A DNA stretch of 64,000 bases from Pseudorhizobium xiangyangii (GCF_020531965.1 NZ_JAJAWH010000004.1:1-64000); one strand, 5' to 3'. Positions 14,769 through 23,199 are shown, numbered from the stretch's first letter. Notes: generated from the letters alone by a model not told the origin. Numbers and translations: made by a program.

Positions 14769-15721
14769 GCCGGTGTGTAGTCGTCATCTTCGTCATCGCC
14801 AGGGGCGCCGAAGGTGTCGTCGTTGCGGTAGTCACCATCAATAGTTTGCGAATTGTCAACGCCATCGGCAAAGCTTCGCTCTTCGTCCTGGCGTTCGTTG
14901 ACCTCCTCGGCTTCACCTTCGATGGTTTGAGGCTCCGCCTTCTTCCGGCCGCGTGGCTTCACCTCCTCGGCGGTCTTGCCCGCATTCATCGCGGCATGGA
15001 CGCCACGGGGGCGGCCCGCTGGCTTCGCCTCTTCGGTCCCCGCTGCAGCCTGTTGGGCCGCGTCCGGAGTGATGTCCTTGATTTCAACGGCGTCCGAGAT
15101 TTCGTCGGCGGTCTGCATACCGTTCATGACGTGCGGAGCATAGAGGCGCCCGAAGAAGGCGGCGGCTCGGTAGCGGATCATAAGGTCGGGCATCGTTACC
15201 CACTTCGATCCGGGCTTCGTATACCAGCCTTCGGCCACGGCCATGGCAATGGAGACTTCCGGACCTTCCAGGACTTCGCCGGTGTCCTTCTCCACCGCGT
15301 AGGCCATGCAGGTCATATCCTTCACCCGCATCTTCCGGGTAACCTTCCGGCGCTCACCCTTCGCGCCTTCCCAGGCGTCATAGGACACTTCCCGTTCGCC
15401 GAGCTTTTCCAGCTTGAAGCGGATAGGCGAAAAGAGGCCGCATGAATTCAGCGCGGAAATGATGAACGAAGAGGACCACGACGGCCGTCCTTCGATGATG
15501 TGAAGGTTCTGCATAACCACTATGGCGGAGACGCCGACCCGGTTGGCGGTATCCATCGCAATCAAGGCGTTCCCCATCTTGTCTTCGCCGCGATACGCCA
15601 CGGGGACAAGATCCGAATGAATAAGAGCTTTCGCCATGCGTTGCGCATCAGCGAAGGACGCCATGTCCGAGAACACGGAAAGCGGCTTGCGGTTCTGGCT
15701 TGTGGTTGTCAATTCGTTCAT
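14765..15721 (-). CDS. recT: RecT-type single-strand annealing protein
   Basis: 318 residues. The conserved core has Met-Ala-Lys-Ala-Leu-Ile, then Gly-Val-Ser-Ala-Ile-Val-Val-Met-Gln-Asn-Leu-His-Ile, Gly-Arg-Pro-Ser-Trp-Ser-Ser and Ile-Ser-Ala-Leu-Asn-Ser-Cys-Gly. These are typical of alphaproteobacterial phage RecT-like annealing proteins. The C-terminal 100 residues are low-complexity and acidic, ending in Asp-Asp-Asp-Tyr-Thr-Pro-Ala, like single-strand-binding tails. It overlaps the exonuclease gene upstream, giving a two-component recombinase. Confidence 0.82.
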   Translation of the reverse strand: MNELTTTSQNRKPLSVFSDMASFADAQRMAKALIHSDLVPVAYRGEDKMGNALIAMDTANRVGVSAIVVMQNLHIIEGRPSWSSSFIISALNSCGLFSPIRFKLEKLGEREVSYDAWEGAKGERRKVTRKMRVKDMTCMAYAVEKDTGEVLEGPEVSIAMAVAEGWYTKPGSKWVTMPDLMIRYRAAAFFGRLYAPHVMNGMQTADEISDAVEIKDITPDAAQQAAAGTEEAKPAGRPRGVHAAMNAGKTAEEVKPRGRKKAEPQTIEGEAEEVNERQDEERSFADGVDNSQTIDGDYRNDDTFGAPGDDEDDDYTPA

Positions 15722-16716
15722 TTCTTTGATCCTTTTGGCTTCGGCTTGGATACCCGAAGGTTTCGGTAGCTGGTGGGCTTATACTCAACGGTGTAAGCGT
15801 CTTTGTGGGTGGTGGTGGCGGACACCTTCCAGTCTTCGCCAAACACGGTTTCGGTGTCCCCGATGTAGTGGAGAAGCGCGGCGGCCGCCGTCTTGGCGTC
15901 TTCTTCCGCCAACTTCTTGGCAATGTCCGCGTCATACTTGGCTTGGATCAGTTCCCGGAGTTTGGCGGCGTCCAGTTCGGAGTCCGGGTCCGGGATATCC
16001 AAGCTAAAGGACTTCGTGGGGGTAGCGTTGCGATAGAGAGCGCGGATCGTCTCATAGTCCGCCAGGTAGTCAGGAGTCGGCGGGTCATTCCTCAGAACGC
16101 GGTCGTGCATCTCGGCGCAACGCTTTGCCAGTTCCGCCACCACCTCTTCGTCACGGACCCGGCGGAATACCTTCGGCGTGTTGCCGCCGATGAGTCCGGC
16201 GATGACGTTCCAGCGGAAGCCACAAACCATCATCTGGTGTTGAGCTTGGAATTCGATGTGAGGGGGCGCCTCTTCATCGGTCCAATCATCCTTCGCCACG
16301 AACAAATCAACGTTCTTGATTTCGAGGCCGCCGACTCCGAGTTCCGGGTTCGCGGGGTCCCTGATGATGTAATCCGGCGAGGCTCCGCAGCCCGGATAGA
16401 GCTTCGAACGGGCATAAAGGAATTCATAGCCGTCTACGATTTCCCACCCGTTGTCGGCGCATACGCCTTCGGCGATTGCATTTTGCAAACGCTTACCCCA
16501 AAGCATCCGCTCCGACTCTTCAATCACCACCTCCATGGTGCCCGCCATCCGGTGGAACATATCGAAGGGAGTCATGTAGGGGGAAACCCCGAAGAGAGAC
16601 GCGGCCGCCGTGGCAGTGATGTCACCGCGCCGGTGCTTGTGCCACCCGGCTTCGGTGCGGGGCCAAAACCATTCTGCTTCTTCGGTGTATTGGTGGCGGC
16701 CTTTGCGCGGGGTCAT
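15718..16716 (-). CDS. YqaJ/lambda-exonuclease-type nuclease
   Basis: 332 residues. PD-(D/E)xK-type motifs: Trp-His-Lys-His-Arg and Ile-Thr-Ala-Thr near 25-37, Pro-Asp-Tyr-Ile-Ile near 114, and Gly-Leu-Glu-Ile-Lys-Asn near 130 supplying the Glu-x-Lys. A long C-terminal helix rich in Ala/Asp/Lys follows. It should resect double-strand ends for RecT at 14765, with which it overlaps by four bases. Confidence 0.82.
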   Translation of the reverse strand: MTPRKGRHQYTEEAEWFWPRTEAGWHKHRRGDITATAAASLFGVSPYMTPFDMFHRMAGTMEVVIEESERMLWGKRLQNAIAEGVCADNGWEIVDGYEFLYARSKLYPGCGASPDYIIRDPANPELGVGGLEIKNVDLFVAKDDWTDEEAPPHIEFQAQHQMMVCGFRWNVIAGLIGGNTPKVFRRVRDEEVVAELAKRCAEMHDRVLRNDPPTPDYLADYETIRALYRNATPTKSFSLDIPDPDSELDAAKLRELIQAKYDADIAKKLAEEDAKTAAAALLHYIGDTETVFGEDWKVSATTTHKDAYTVEYKPTSYRNLRVSKPKPKGSKK

Positions 16717-17075
16717 GCGTAAGCCTCTTCTTTGGCGCGCGCCTTGATGGCGTCACGAAGACTTACGGCGCCGGAACCGGTGACGATTGCCACGCGGTCC
16801 AGATCGCGGTCGGTTAAGCCGATGCGGCCCGGATTTGCCTTCGGTTCAAGCCGGGCGTGCTTGATGGCAACGACATCACCGGTAACAACAACATCGGCCA
16901 CGCACGGGGCGAAGCCGAGCCAGACGGACACGGTAAGTTCGCGGGAATCCGCTGGCTTCTCCGGAACCACCCGAGGGACAAGGCGGCCAACGGAAACAAC
17001 CGCTTTCATAGATGGAATTTCAGAACTTGAAATATCGTCGGTTCGGCCAAAATCGGCAAAATCAGCTTGCCCCAT
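16713..17075 (-). CDS. Unknown protein leading the recombination operon
   Basis: 120 residues. From residue 23 (a second Met) it has a beta-rich pattern, Val-Val-Ser-Val-Gly-Arg-Leu-Val-Pro, with Leu-Glu-Pro-Lys-Ala-Asn and Ile-Gly-Leu-Thr-Asp-Arg-Asp-Leu. ATG 17075 is preceded by AGAGGA. It is the first gene after the operator-rich leftward promoter and overlaps the exonuclease. Function unknown. Confidence 0.6.
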   Translation of the reverse strand: MGQADFADFGRTDDISSSEIPSMKAVVSVGRLVPRVVPEKPADSRELTVSVWLGFAPCVADVVVTGDVVAIKHARLEPKANPGRIGLTDRDLDRVAIVTGSGAVSLRDAIKARAKEEAYA

Positions 17076-17091
17076 GTCCTCTTATACCTCG

Positions 17092-17143
17092 TTTGCAAAT
17101 CAACAATTGTTTGTAATATGCAAACCTCAGCGGGACGTGTCAA
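17092..17143 (-). promoter_or_regulatory. Leftward early promoter with two TTTGC operators
   Basis: On the minus strand: TTGACA (17138-17143), a 17-base spacer and CATATT (17115-17120). A palindromic GTTTGCATATTACAAAC overlies the -10. Downstream, TTGTTGATTTGCAAA (17092-17106) matches the TTGACGWTTTGCAAA motif at all but two positions. It is the likely promoter of the recombination genes. Confidence 0.65.
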
Positions 17144-17195
17144 CAAGATATGCGCAGTAATGATAAAAGTTGACAATAAATATTCAGGAAGTTTT

Positions 17196-17804
17196 TTAGC
17201 TCGGCCGGATAGCCAGAACCGGCGAGAACCACGCGACCTCAACGTCGTGCATCGGCTCCGAAAACATATCAAGAAGAGTGTATTTACCCGGCGTGTAGCC
17301 TCGGCGAACCGTCTTAAGCATGGCGTCGCCGTCTTTGATGCAGACCAGGCAGAACCTATCAAGCATCTCTTCCGCATCCGGCTCCCGTGGCGGCGTCGTC
17401 ACCAACATCCAGCCGTCCACAAGGGAACCAGAGTTTTGAGAAGTGCGCCATTGAAGGCAGACCGCCGTTGGCGGATATCCGGGGATATCGCACCGGCTCC
17501 CCTTGGAATTCCAATCCAGCTTCGCCCGGTTCTCGCCATCTATCCACCCCACTATCGGGAGCGTGGCCGGAGCGGTCACAACCGCTTCGCGGACATCGGC
17601 GCCACCGTGGCGCATGACCTCATTAACAGGGACGCCGAGAAGCTTGGCGATTTCGGCGGCTTGCTCCACCCGCATCCGCCGCTTCCCGTGCAGAAGGAGA
17701 GAGAGCGAAGATGGATCCATTTCCAGCAGTTTCGCAAGCGCGCGTTGCGTCATCCGCTTGTCCCGGAGTCTCTCGGCGAACCATCTATAATTTTCTAAGG
17801 CCAT
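17196..17804 (-). CDS. CI-like prophage repressor
   Basis: 202 residues. N-terminal helix-turn-helix: Met-Thr-Gln-Arg-Ala-Leu-Ala-Lys-Leu-Leu-Glu-Met-Asp-Pro-Ser-Ser-Leu-Ser near 17-34, followed by Leu-Leu-Gly-Val-Pro-Val-Asn-Glu-Val. The C-terminal half resembles the S24/LexA-like fold (Asp-Gly-Trp-Met-Leu-Val, then Met-Leu-Lys-Thr-Val-Arg-Arg-Gly). No Ala-Gly cleavage pair or clear Ser nucleophile is seen, so autocleavage may be absent. ATG 17804 follows a GGGGGG ribosome site; the frame start at 17885 would run through the operator region. Divergent to the Cro-like gene. Confidence 0.8.
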   Translation of the reverse strand: MALENYRWFAERLRDKRMTQRALAKLLEMDPSSLSLLLHGKRRMRVEQAAEIAKLLGVPVNEVMRHGGADVREAVVTAPATLPIVGWIDGENRAKLDWNSKGSRCDIPGYPPTAVCLQWRTSQNSGSLVDGWMLVTTPPREPDAEEMLDRFCLVCIKDGDAMLKTVRRGYTPGKYTLLDMFSEPMHDVEVAWFSPVLAIRPS

Positions 17805-17906
17805 GCTGTTGCCCCCCAATAAAATACGCAAAATGCAATGGGTGATTCTTCGCATTAAACTTTCGGTTTTGTCAACTCTTATCATCTCATATCACGGGTT
17901 ATCATT
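17805..17906. promoter_or_regulatory. Repressor/Cro divergent operator region
   Basis: Holds TTATCAT at 17879-17885 and 17899-17905 (20 bp apart, two helical turns) and ATATCAC at 17889 and 17913. A CGCAAAATGCAAT segment (17828-17840) resembles the TTTGC family. A further inverted copy, ATGATAA, is at 17160-17166. Likely operators of the lysogeny switch. Confidence 0.55.
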
Positions 17907-18152
17907 TTGGCTGATATCACACCACTGGACAGAATAACCGAAATATTGGCTTCCGGCTCCCGCTCCGAACTGGCCAGGTTGCTTGATGTCCATAGGTCCA
18001 CGGTATCAGGATGGGACAACCCGGAGCGCCGCGCCAAAGGGATGCGGGGAACAATACCGGAAAAGTATGTTCGTGCGGTTGTCCGCATCGCGGCCGCCAA
18101 GGGTGTCCCCGTAGCCATCCAAGATTTGTTTCCGGAGCCGAAGAAAAGTTGA
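17907..18152 (+). CDS. Cro-like helix-turn-helix protein
   Basis: 81 residues with Ser-Glu-Leu-Ala-Arg-Leu-Leu-Asp-Val-His-Arg-Ser-Thr-Val-Ser-Gly-Trp-Asp as helix-turn-helix near 19-36. It is divergent to the repressor, the classical Cro position. No ATG is available; TTG at 17907 is the best start and has a poor ribosome site, so the message may be weakly translated or nearly leaderless. Confidence 0.7.
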   Translation: MADITPLDRITEILASGSRSELARLLDVHRSTVSGWDNPERRAKGMRGTIPEKYVRAVVRIAAAKGVPVAIQDLFPEPKKS

Positions 18153-18218
18153 CGGAACAGGGTTGCAAACATACCGTGAATATGGTTACAAAATGTCAAC
18201 GCATATCGGTAAATATCA

Positions 18219-18479
18219 ATGGTTGCACCGGAAGACACTAGGCCTAAGCTTAGGCAAATACCGGGTGGAAGCGTCGCTTTCCTCCACCCCTGCGAAGTCT
18301 GCGGCGCCGCACATGCGCCGTTTGGGTTCAATGTGTCGCTTCGGAACGGGAAGCCGGGCAACTGGCGTTGCTTTGACCATCGTGTTGACGTTTTGCAAAC
18401 GCGGGCCGCACCCGCAAAGAAGCAGGAACCGGAGCCGTTGAAGCCAATGGTGCCGCCGAAACAAGGGGACTTGTTCTAA
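18219..18479 (+). CDS. Small protein with zinc-ribbon-like Cys/His
   Basis: 86 residues. His-Pro-Cys-Glu-Val-Cys-Gly-Ala near 23-30 and Trp-Arg-Cys-Phe-Asp-His near 50-55 make a plausible C2-CH zinc site. The C-terminal 25 residues are Pro/Lys-rich and end Gln-Gly-Asp-Leu-Phe. That ending is close to the QL[SD]LF-type beta-clamp-binding motif, which is interesting given the phage clamp. The methyltransferase starts 2 bases after its stop. Confidence 0.6.
   Translation: MVAPEDTRPKLRQIPGGSVAFLHPCEVCGAAHAPFGFNVSLRNGKPGNWRCFDHRVDVLQTRAAPAKKQEPEPLKPMVPPKQGDLF
18385..18399 (+). promoter_or_regulatory. TTGACGTTTTGCAAA motif before methyltransferase
   Basis: Exact copy of the motif at 12350 and 19993, lying inside the small zinc-protein gene about 83 bases before the methyltransferase ATG. 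Same strand as that gene. Confidence 0.55.
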
Positions 18480-18481
18480 AC

Positions 18482-19984
18482 ATGGATCAATCGTTTTTAG
18501 ACGGGCGCGTCGTGTTGAAGCCCGGTGACTGCCGGGAAAGCCTTAAGCACATCCCGGACAACAGCGTAGATGCGGCCGTTACAGATCCGCCTTATGCGCT
18601 GGTGTCCATCGTCAAGCGCTTCGGCTCCGCTACAGCGGCGCCAGCGGTGCCACAAGAGGGAAGCGCCGGGGCTTATTCCCGCGCCTCCGCTGGCTTCATG
18701 GGGAAACATTGGGACACCGGGGAAACGGCTTTTGCCGTGGAGTTCTGGCAAGAGGTGTTCCGCGTTCTTAAGCCTGGCGGCTTCGTTGTCGCCTTCTCCG
18801 GGACCCGGACATATCACCGGATGGCGGTGGCTATCGAAGACGCCGGATTTGAAATCCGGGATATGGGCCAGTGGCTTTACGGGACCGGGTTCCCGAAATC
18901 CCACGATATGCCGAAGGCTATCGAGACCCATAAGTTTCAGGAATGGCTTGATGTCCACCCGGAGGTAAGGACCCGCTACGCCAAGCTTAATGCATGGGCG
19001 AAGAGCCGGGACAAACGCAAGGTGTCCAAGGGTATCCGGGGCCGCATTGAAGCCGCCTTCCGACGCCGCGCCGGGATAATTGGCGACGTCATAGGGTCGG
19101 AAACAATCACCAATGACATGCGGAATTCCGGTCACCTCAACACCGGGAAGGACGCGGCCCGCGCCGCCTACTCCCGCGATGTCTCCGCGTCCATTCTCCC
19201 GGAGGCCATGGAATGGGATGGATGGGGAACAGCCCTTAAACCCGCCGTAGAGCCTATTTGCATCGCAAGGAAGCCGTGCGCGGTGCCCGATGGCAAGGGC
19301 GGCATGCGCGAAGCCACCGTGGCGGAAAACCTTCTGTATTGGGGGACCGGCGCCATCAACGTTCGGGCTTGCAAGATCGAGGCGGAGAAGGCCACCGGAT
19401 GGGGCGGGTCCGCTGGCGGCGGCGGTACGTGGAACGAGTCGAACTCCGGCCTCGGCAAGGATGGTGCCCCTCGCCCGTCCCAAGGCAGATTTCCCGCTAA
19501 CGTTATCACGGACGGTTCGCCGGAAGTCATGGCGATGTTCCCTGAAAGCGCACCGGCTACGCCAGGACAGAAGCAGACCCCGAAGAAGGGAACGAATGCA
19601 TACGGGGACTTCGCGGGGACGGACGCGTTTGTCGGTCACACCGATGCCGGAGGCTCCGCCGCCCGGTTCTTCTATTCGGCGAAGGCCGATGGCGACGACC
19701 GGCTCGGCTCAAATCATCCAACGGTGAAGCCGGTGGACTTGATGCGCTGGCTTGTTCGGTTGGTGTGCCGAAAGGGCGGCGTTGTTCTGGACCCCTTCGC
19801 CGGGACCGGGACCACGGGTGCCGCCGCGTATTGGGAAGGATGCGCGGCCATCCTTTGCGAGCGCGAAGCCGAGTATCAGGCAGATATCGCGAAGCGGATG
19901 AAGTTGGTTCTCGCCGGTCCAGACGAGAAGAAGCGGGCGCGAACGGAAGCGGTTCCCGTAGAGGGACTCCCTCTTTTTTCTTGA
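18482..19984 (+). CDS. DNA methyltransferase, beta class (N6-adenine or N4-cytosine)
   Basis: 500 residues. The catalytic motif Thr-Asp-Pro-Pro-Tyr (about 34-38) precedes the S-adenosylmethionine motif Asp-Pro-Phe-Ala-Gly-Thr-Gly-Thr-Thr-Gly (about 436-445), the order of beta-class enzymes. A long central region probably holds target recognition. There is no partner restriction gene, so it is most likely a solitary phage methylase protecting against host restriction or altering gene expression. Confidence 0.85.
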   Translation: MDQSFLDGRVVLKPGDCRESLKHIPDNSVDAAVTDPPYALVSIVKRFGSATAAPAVPQEGSAGAYSRASAGFMGKHWDTGETAFAVEFWQEVFRVLKPGGFVVAFSGTRTYHRMAVAIEDAGFEIRDMGQWLYGTGFPKSHDMPKAIETHKFQEWLDVHPEVRTRYAKLNAWAKSRDKRKVSKGIRGRIEAAFRRRAGIIGDVIGSETITNDMRNSGHLNTGKDAARAAYSRDVSASILPEAMEWDGWGTALKPAVEPICIARKPCAVPDGKGGMREATVAENLLYWGTGAINVRACKIEAEKATGWGGSAGGGGTWNESNSGLGKDGAPRPSQGRFPANVITDGSPEVMAMFPESAPATPGQKQTPKKGTNAYGDFAGTDAFVGHTDAGGSAARFFYSAKADGDDRLGSNHPTVKPVDLMRWLVRLVCRKGGVVLDPFAGTGTTGAAAYWEGCAAILCEREAEYQADIAKRMKLVLAGPDEKKRARTEAVPVEGLPLFS

Positions 19985-19992
19985 TCCCAACG

Positions 19993-20007
19993 TTGACGTT
20001 TTGCAAA
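19993..20007 (+). promoter_or_regulatory. TTGACGTTTTGCAAA motif before helicase operon
   Basis: Lies 9-23 bases after the methyltransferase stop, 15 bases before the next ATG (20023). Identical to the motifs at 12350 and 18385. Confidence 0.6.
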
Positions 20008-20022
20008 CATTGCGAAGATGAG

Positions 20023-20184
20023 ATGACAAAGCAGCAATTCCAAATAGCGAAAGAAATGTGGGCGGACGGGGTCGGCGTCCAGTTCATCGCAAGACACCTC
20101 CGCATGGCGTCCGTGGCCTCGCTTAACGCCTTCATCTCCGCCCGTCCCCACCACTTCACGCCGCGCCAGAAGGTGGCGGCATGA
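20023..20184 (+). CDS. Small GcrA-like helix-turn-helix protein
   Basis: 53 residues. The N-terminal pattern Glu-Met-Trp-Ala-Asp-Gly-Val-Gly-Val-Gln-Phe-Ile-Ala-Arg-His-Leu resembles the first helices of GcrA-type DNA-binding proteins, which act with methylated DNA in alphaproteobacteria. ATG 20023 has an AGATGAG leader. The stop overlaps the helicase ATG. Assignment tentative. Confidence 0.5.
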   Translation: MTKQQFQIAKEMWADGVGVQFIARHLRMASVASLNAFISARPHHFTPRQKVAA

Positions 20185-21662
20185 GCTTCGCTCTTCGTCC
20201 CTACCAGGCTGATGTCGTCACAGAGACGCGGGACAATCTCCGGGATGTGCAATCCGTCTTGGCTGTTATGGCCACCGGCGGCGGGAAAACGGCCTTGTCC
20301 GGATATATGTCCGGATCCGCATCGAAGCGGAACAAGCGCGTCATCTTCGGTTGCCACCGGAAAGAGCTTATCAAGCAAACCGCGAAGACTTTTGATAAGG
20401 TGGGAATTCCTTACGGGATCATCGCCGCCGGGTTCACCGGCGACCGTCATCAGCTTGTCCAAATCGCCAGCATCGAAACGCTTCGGCGGCGGCTGGATTG
20501 GTACGGTGCCCCCGACCTCTACATCCCCGATGAAGCACACCACGCCGGGGCCGCGACGTGGGCGTCAATCATCGACTCCTACAAGCAAAAAGGATCCCGG
20601 ATTGTTGGCCTCACCGCCACACCGGAGCGGCTTGACGGAACCGGGCTTGGCAAATGGTTCGACCGCATGGTGTCCGGTCCGTCCACGGCCTGGCTCATAG
20701 ATCAAGGTTACCTTTCCCCGTACCGCCTCTTTGCGCCTTCGATGCCGGACCTATCGGGCATCAAGAAGATTGGCGGCGACTTCAATCGCGGCGAGCTTGA
20801 GAAGCGCATGGGCGGCGCCGCCGTAGTGGGGGACGTCGTCAAGCACTACCGGACCTTGGCGCACGGCCGGAAGGCGATGGCGTTTTGCGTATCCATCAAG
20901 CATTCGCTTGCTGTGGTCGAGCAGTTCCAAAACGCTGGCTACCGGGCCGCCCACATCGACGGTGACAGCCCGAACCGTGACGAACTCATCAAGGCTTTCG
21001 AAGACGGCCGGATTGAAATTCTCTCTTCGGTTGACCTCGTTTCCGAGGGCTTCGACCTCCCCGCCATCGAAGTGGCTATCCTGCTTCGGCCGACCCACTC
21101 GCTTTCTCTATTCCTGCAGCAGGTGGGCCGCGTCCTCCGGCCGGTCTACGCGCCCGGCTTCGACCTCAACACGCAAGAGGGACGCGTCGCCGCGATAGCA
21201 GCGGGGCCGAAGCCTTACGCGCTCATTCTGGACCACTCCGCGAATACCATCGATCGGGAGAAAGGCGGACGCGGCCACGGCATGCCGGACGATGAGCGCA
21301 ACTGGACCCTGGCGGGCCGGGAGAAGAAGGCGCGCAGCGGATCCGGCGAGGATGAAGAGGCCGCCGTGACAACCCGGCAATGCCCGAACTGCTTCCGCGT
21401 CCATAAGCCGGGGCCGGTCTGCACGGGGTGCGGCTTTGAATATCCCTCCATGGGCCGGACCGTCAAAGAGCTTGAGGGCGACTTGCAGGAAGTCGAGCGC
21501 AACGCGGCGACCGTGGAGCGGAAGCGAGAGCAAGCCAAAGCCCAAAGCCTTGATGACCTCGTCGCGCTCGGAAAACAGCGCGGCATGAAGAACCCCCACG
21601 GATGGGCGCGCAACGTATTGGCCGCCCGAAATCAGAAGACACAAAGGAGATACGCGCGATGA
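20181..21662 (+). CDS. DEAD/DEAH-box (SF2) helicase with C-terminal zinc ribbon
   Basis: 493 residues. Walker A Ala-Thr-Gly-Gly-Gly-Lys-Thr near 30-36, Walker B Asp-Glu-Ala-His near 116-119, motif III Thr-Ala-Thr-Pro-Glu-Arg near 143, and motif VI Gln-Gln-Val-Gly-Arg-Val-Leu-Arg-Pro near 312-320. A CxxC...CxxC ribbon lies near 402-418. Similar to phage/RadD-like helicases. Probably acts in replication or recombination with the nuclease genes downstream. Confidence 0.88.
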   Translation: MSFALRPYQADVVTETRDNLRDVQSVLAVMATGGGKTALSGYMSGSASKRNKRVIFGCHRKELIKQTAKTFDKVGIPYGIIAAGFTGDRHQLVQIASIETLRRRLDWYGAPDLYIPDEAHHAGAATWASIIDSYKQKGSRIVGLTATPERLDGTGLGKWFDRMVSGPSTAWLIDQGYLSPYRLFAPSMPDLSGIKKIGGDFNRGELEKRMGGAAVVGDVVKHYRTLAHGRKAMAFCVSIKHSLAVVEQFQNAGYRAAHIDGDSPNRDELIKAFEDGRIEILSSVDLVSEGFDLPAIEVAILLRPTHSLSLFLQQVGRVLRPVYAPGFDLNTQEGRVAAIAAGPKPYALILDHSANTIDREKGGRGHGMPDDERNWTLAGREKKARSGSGEDEEAAVTTRQCPNCFRVHKPGPVCTGCGFEYPSMGRTVKELEGDLQEVERNAATVERKREQAKAQSLDDLVALGKQRGMKNPHGWARNVLAARNQKTQRRYAR

Positions 21663-21940
21663 CGGCGAAAACTTATCATGACTACATCCGCACCGGCGAG
21701 ATGACGCAGCAAGAAGCGATCAAGCATCAGTCCGTCCGGGAGGCTTCGAAGGCCGGGATGCGGGCCACGCTTGACGCCACGGTGAAACAGGGCTTGCCAG
21801 CGGAGGTGTCCGCCTTTGGTGCCTTGGACATCATCGCCGTTTCACTGGTGAAGTGGTACGGCCCGGCCGCCGCTGGTGAAGTCCTCCGGCATTACGCCGA
21901 GGTGTGTGAGCGCCAGGCGCAAACGAGTGTCGCCCAATGA
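21659..21940 (+). CDS. Unknown small protein in replication operon
   Basis: 93 residues, helical in pattern (Met-Thr-Gln-Gln-Glu-Ala-Ile-Lys-His, Leu-Arg-His-Tyr-Ala-Glu-Val-Cys-Glu). ATG 21659 overlaps the helicase stop (ATGA), and its own stop overlaps the next ATG. No family recognised. Confidence 0.6.
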   Translation: MTAKTYHDYIRTGEMTQQEAIKHQSVREASKAGMRATLDATVKQGLPAEVSAFGALDIIAVSLVKWYGPAAAGEVLRHYAEVCERQAQTSVAQ

Positions 21941-22788
21941 CGGCCCCTCGCCCATCCAAGGCCGTGTTTGCGAATGAGGCCGCGTTGTGCGCGACCTTCA
22001 TCGCAGCCCTTCCCGAAGGTTGGACGGCCTACCCGGAAACGGCCGGGTTCGACATCGTTCTTGTTCGCCAGGTGGACGGCGCGCAAATCGGCGTGGAAGC
22101 GAAGATGACCTTGAACGCCAAGGTTCTCTTGCAAGCCGTGGAAGGTCTGCATTCCAGCCGGGAGGCCGGTTGCAGTGGTCCAGACTACCGCGCCGCGTTG
22201 GTTCCGCACGGCACCGCTTCCCATGAAATGAAGGTAATTGCCAAAAAACTCGGCGTGACCGTCCTTGAATGCAAGGCGGAGGACGCCAAAGAAGCGCTTG
22301 TGGAGAAATATATTTCCCACGGATGGGGCCGCACGGGCGCCGAAAGCCAAGCCGCGCGGGAATGGGCGCCTTTCGCGCCTAATCTTCCCGTTCATGGCGA
22401 ACGTTGGGTGTGGCGCGAGGATTGGGTCGACCATTGCCCGGCGAAGCGGGAAACCCTTCCGGAGTATGTCCCCGATGTCATAGCCGGAGCTTCCGGCCCG
22501 TCATCGCTTTCCGAGTGGAAGATCAAGGCAATCAAAATTTGCGTGATCCTTGAGAGGCGCGGATTCGTCACCATTGCAGATTTCAAGCTGTTCGAAATCT
22601 GCCGGCGCCGCTGGCTTGAAATGAGATGGTTGGCGCTTCGCGAAGGATTCCGGGGGCACTACATTTTAGGGACGGCTCCAATCGGCTTACGCCGCCAACA
22701 CCCGGTAAATTATCTGCAGATCGAAGCGGATTATGAAAAGTGGGCGCCGAAAGAAGCGGAACCGGCCGTGTTGGGTGAACTGCTATGA
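21937..22788 (+). CDS. Putative PD-(D/E)xK-fold protein
   Basis: 283 residues. The N-terminal half has Tyr-Pro-Glu-Thr-Ala-Gly-Phe-Asp-Ile-Val-Leu, then Gly-Val-Glu-Ala-Lys, matching the Asp...Glu-x-Lys spacing of restriction-endonuclease-like folds. The C-terminal half has a Trp/Arg-rich winged-helix-like part. It sits between helicase and VRR-NUC genes. Could be a resolvase-like or DNA-end-processing enzyme; unproven. Confidence 0.5.
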   Translation: MTAPRPSKAVFANEAALCATFIAALPEGWTAYPETAGFDIVLVRQVDGAQIGVEAKMTLNAKVLLQAVEGLHSSREAGCSGPDYRAALVPHGTASHEMKVIAKKLGVTVLECKAEDAKEALVEKYISHGWGRTGAESQAAREWAPFAPNLPVHGERWVWREDWVDHCPAKRETLPEYVPDVIAGASGPSSLSEWKIKAIKICVILERRGFVTIADFKLFEICRRRWLEMRWLALREGFRGHYILGTAPIGLRRQHPVNYLQIEADYEKWAPKEAEPAVLGELL

Positions 22789-23198
22789 AGGCCGCCACCG
22801 CGTTGATGAACCGGATCATGCTGGCGTTGTCATCAGCCGGGCGAACGGTCTGGCGGAACACCACGGCGCAAGGATGGGCGGGACAGTCCTTCGAACTCCG
22901 CGCCGGTGAAGTCTACCGCGCCAAGGGCGGCGAACGTGTTGTGATGGAAGCTTACCCGATAAAGGCCGGATTGTGTGTCGGCTCCGGGGACCTCATCGGT
23001 ATAGACTCCGTTGTCATCACGCCGGAGATGGTGGGTACAAGGGTCGCCATCTTTTGTTCCTGGGAAGTCAAGTCCGGGACCGGCCGCGCCACGGAAGCAC
23101 AGATCAAATTTGCAAAGTTCGTCCGGAATGCTGGCGGCGTCGCCGAGGTGGTCCGGAATGAGCAAGAAGCAGTAGCCGCCAGACTCTTTAAGGACTGA
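22785..23198 (+). CDS. VRR-NUC-type nuclease
   Basis: 137 residues. Gly-Leu-Cys-Val-Gly-Ser-Gly-Asp-Leu-Ile-Gly near 66-76 supplies the Asp, Trp-Glu-Val-Lys near 93-96 the Glu-x-Lys, and Gln-Ile-Lys-Phe-Ala near 106 the Gln of VRR-NUC proteins. Such small phage enzymes cleave branched or single-strand-containing DNA. Overlaps the previous gene; the primase starts 2 bases after its stop. Confidence 0.78.
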   Translation: MKAATALMNRIMLALSSAGRTVWRNTTAQGWAGQSFELRAGEVYRAKGGERVVMEAYPIKAGLCVGSGDLIGIDSVVITPEMVGTRVAIFCSWEVKSGTGRATEAQIKFAKFVRNAGGVAEVVRNEQEAVAARLFKD

Positions 23199-23199
23199 C

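Noticed and set aside
14747..16722. Long plus-strand frames opposite the RecT and exonuclease genes
   Set aside because: They mirror strongly conserved minus-strand genes, lack ribosome sites and have no family resemblance; the GC-rich third positions create them.
18497..19639. 380-codon minus-strand frame opposite the methyltransferase
   Set aside because: Methyltransferase motifs are on the plus strand; the opposite frame has no recognisable motif or start signal.
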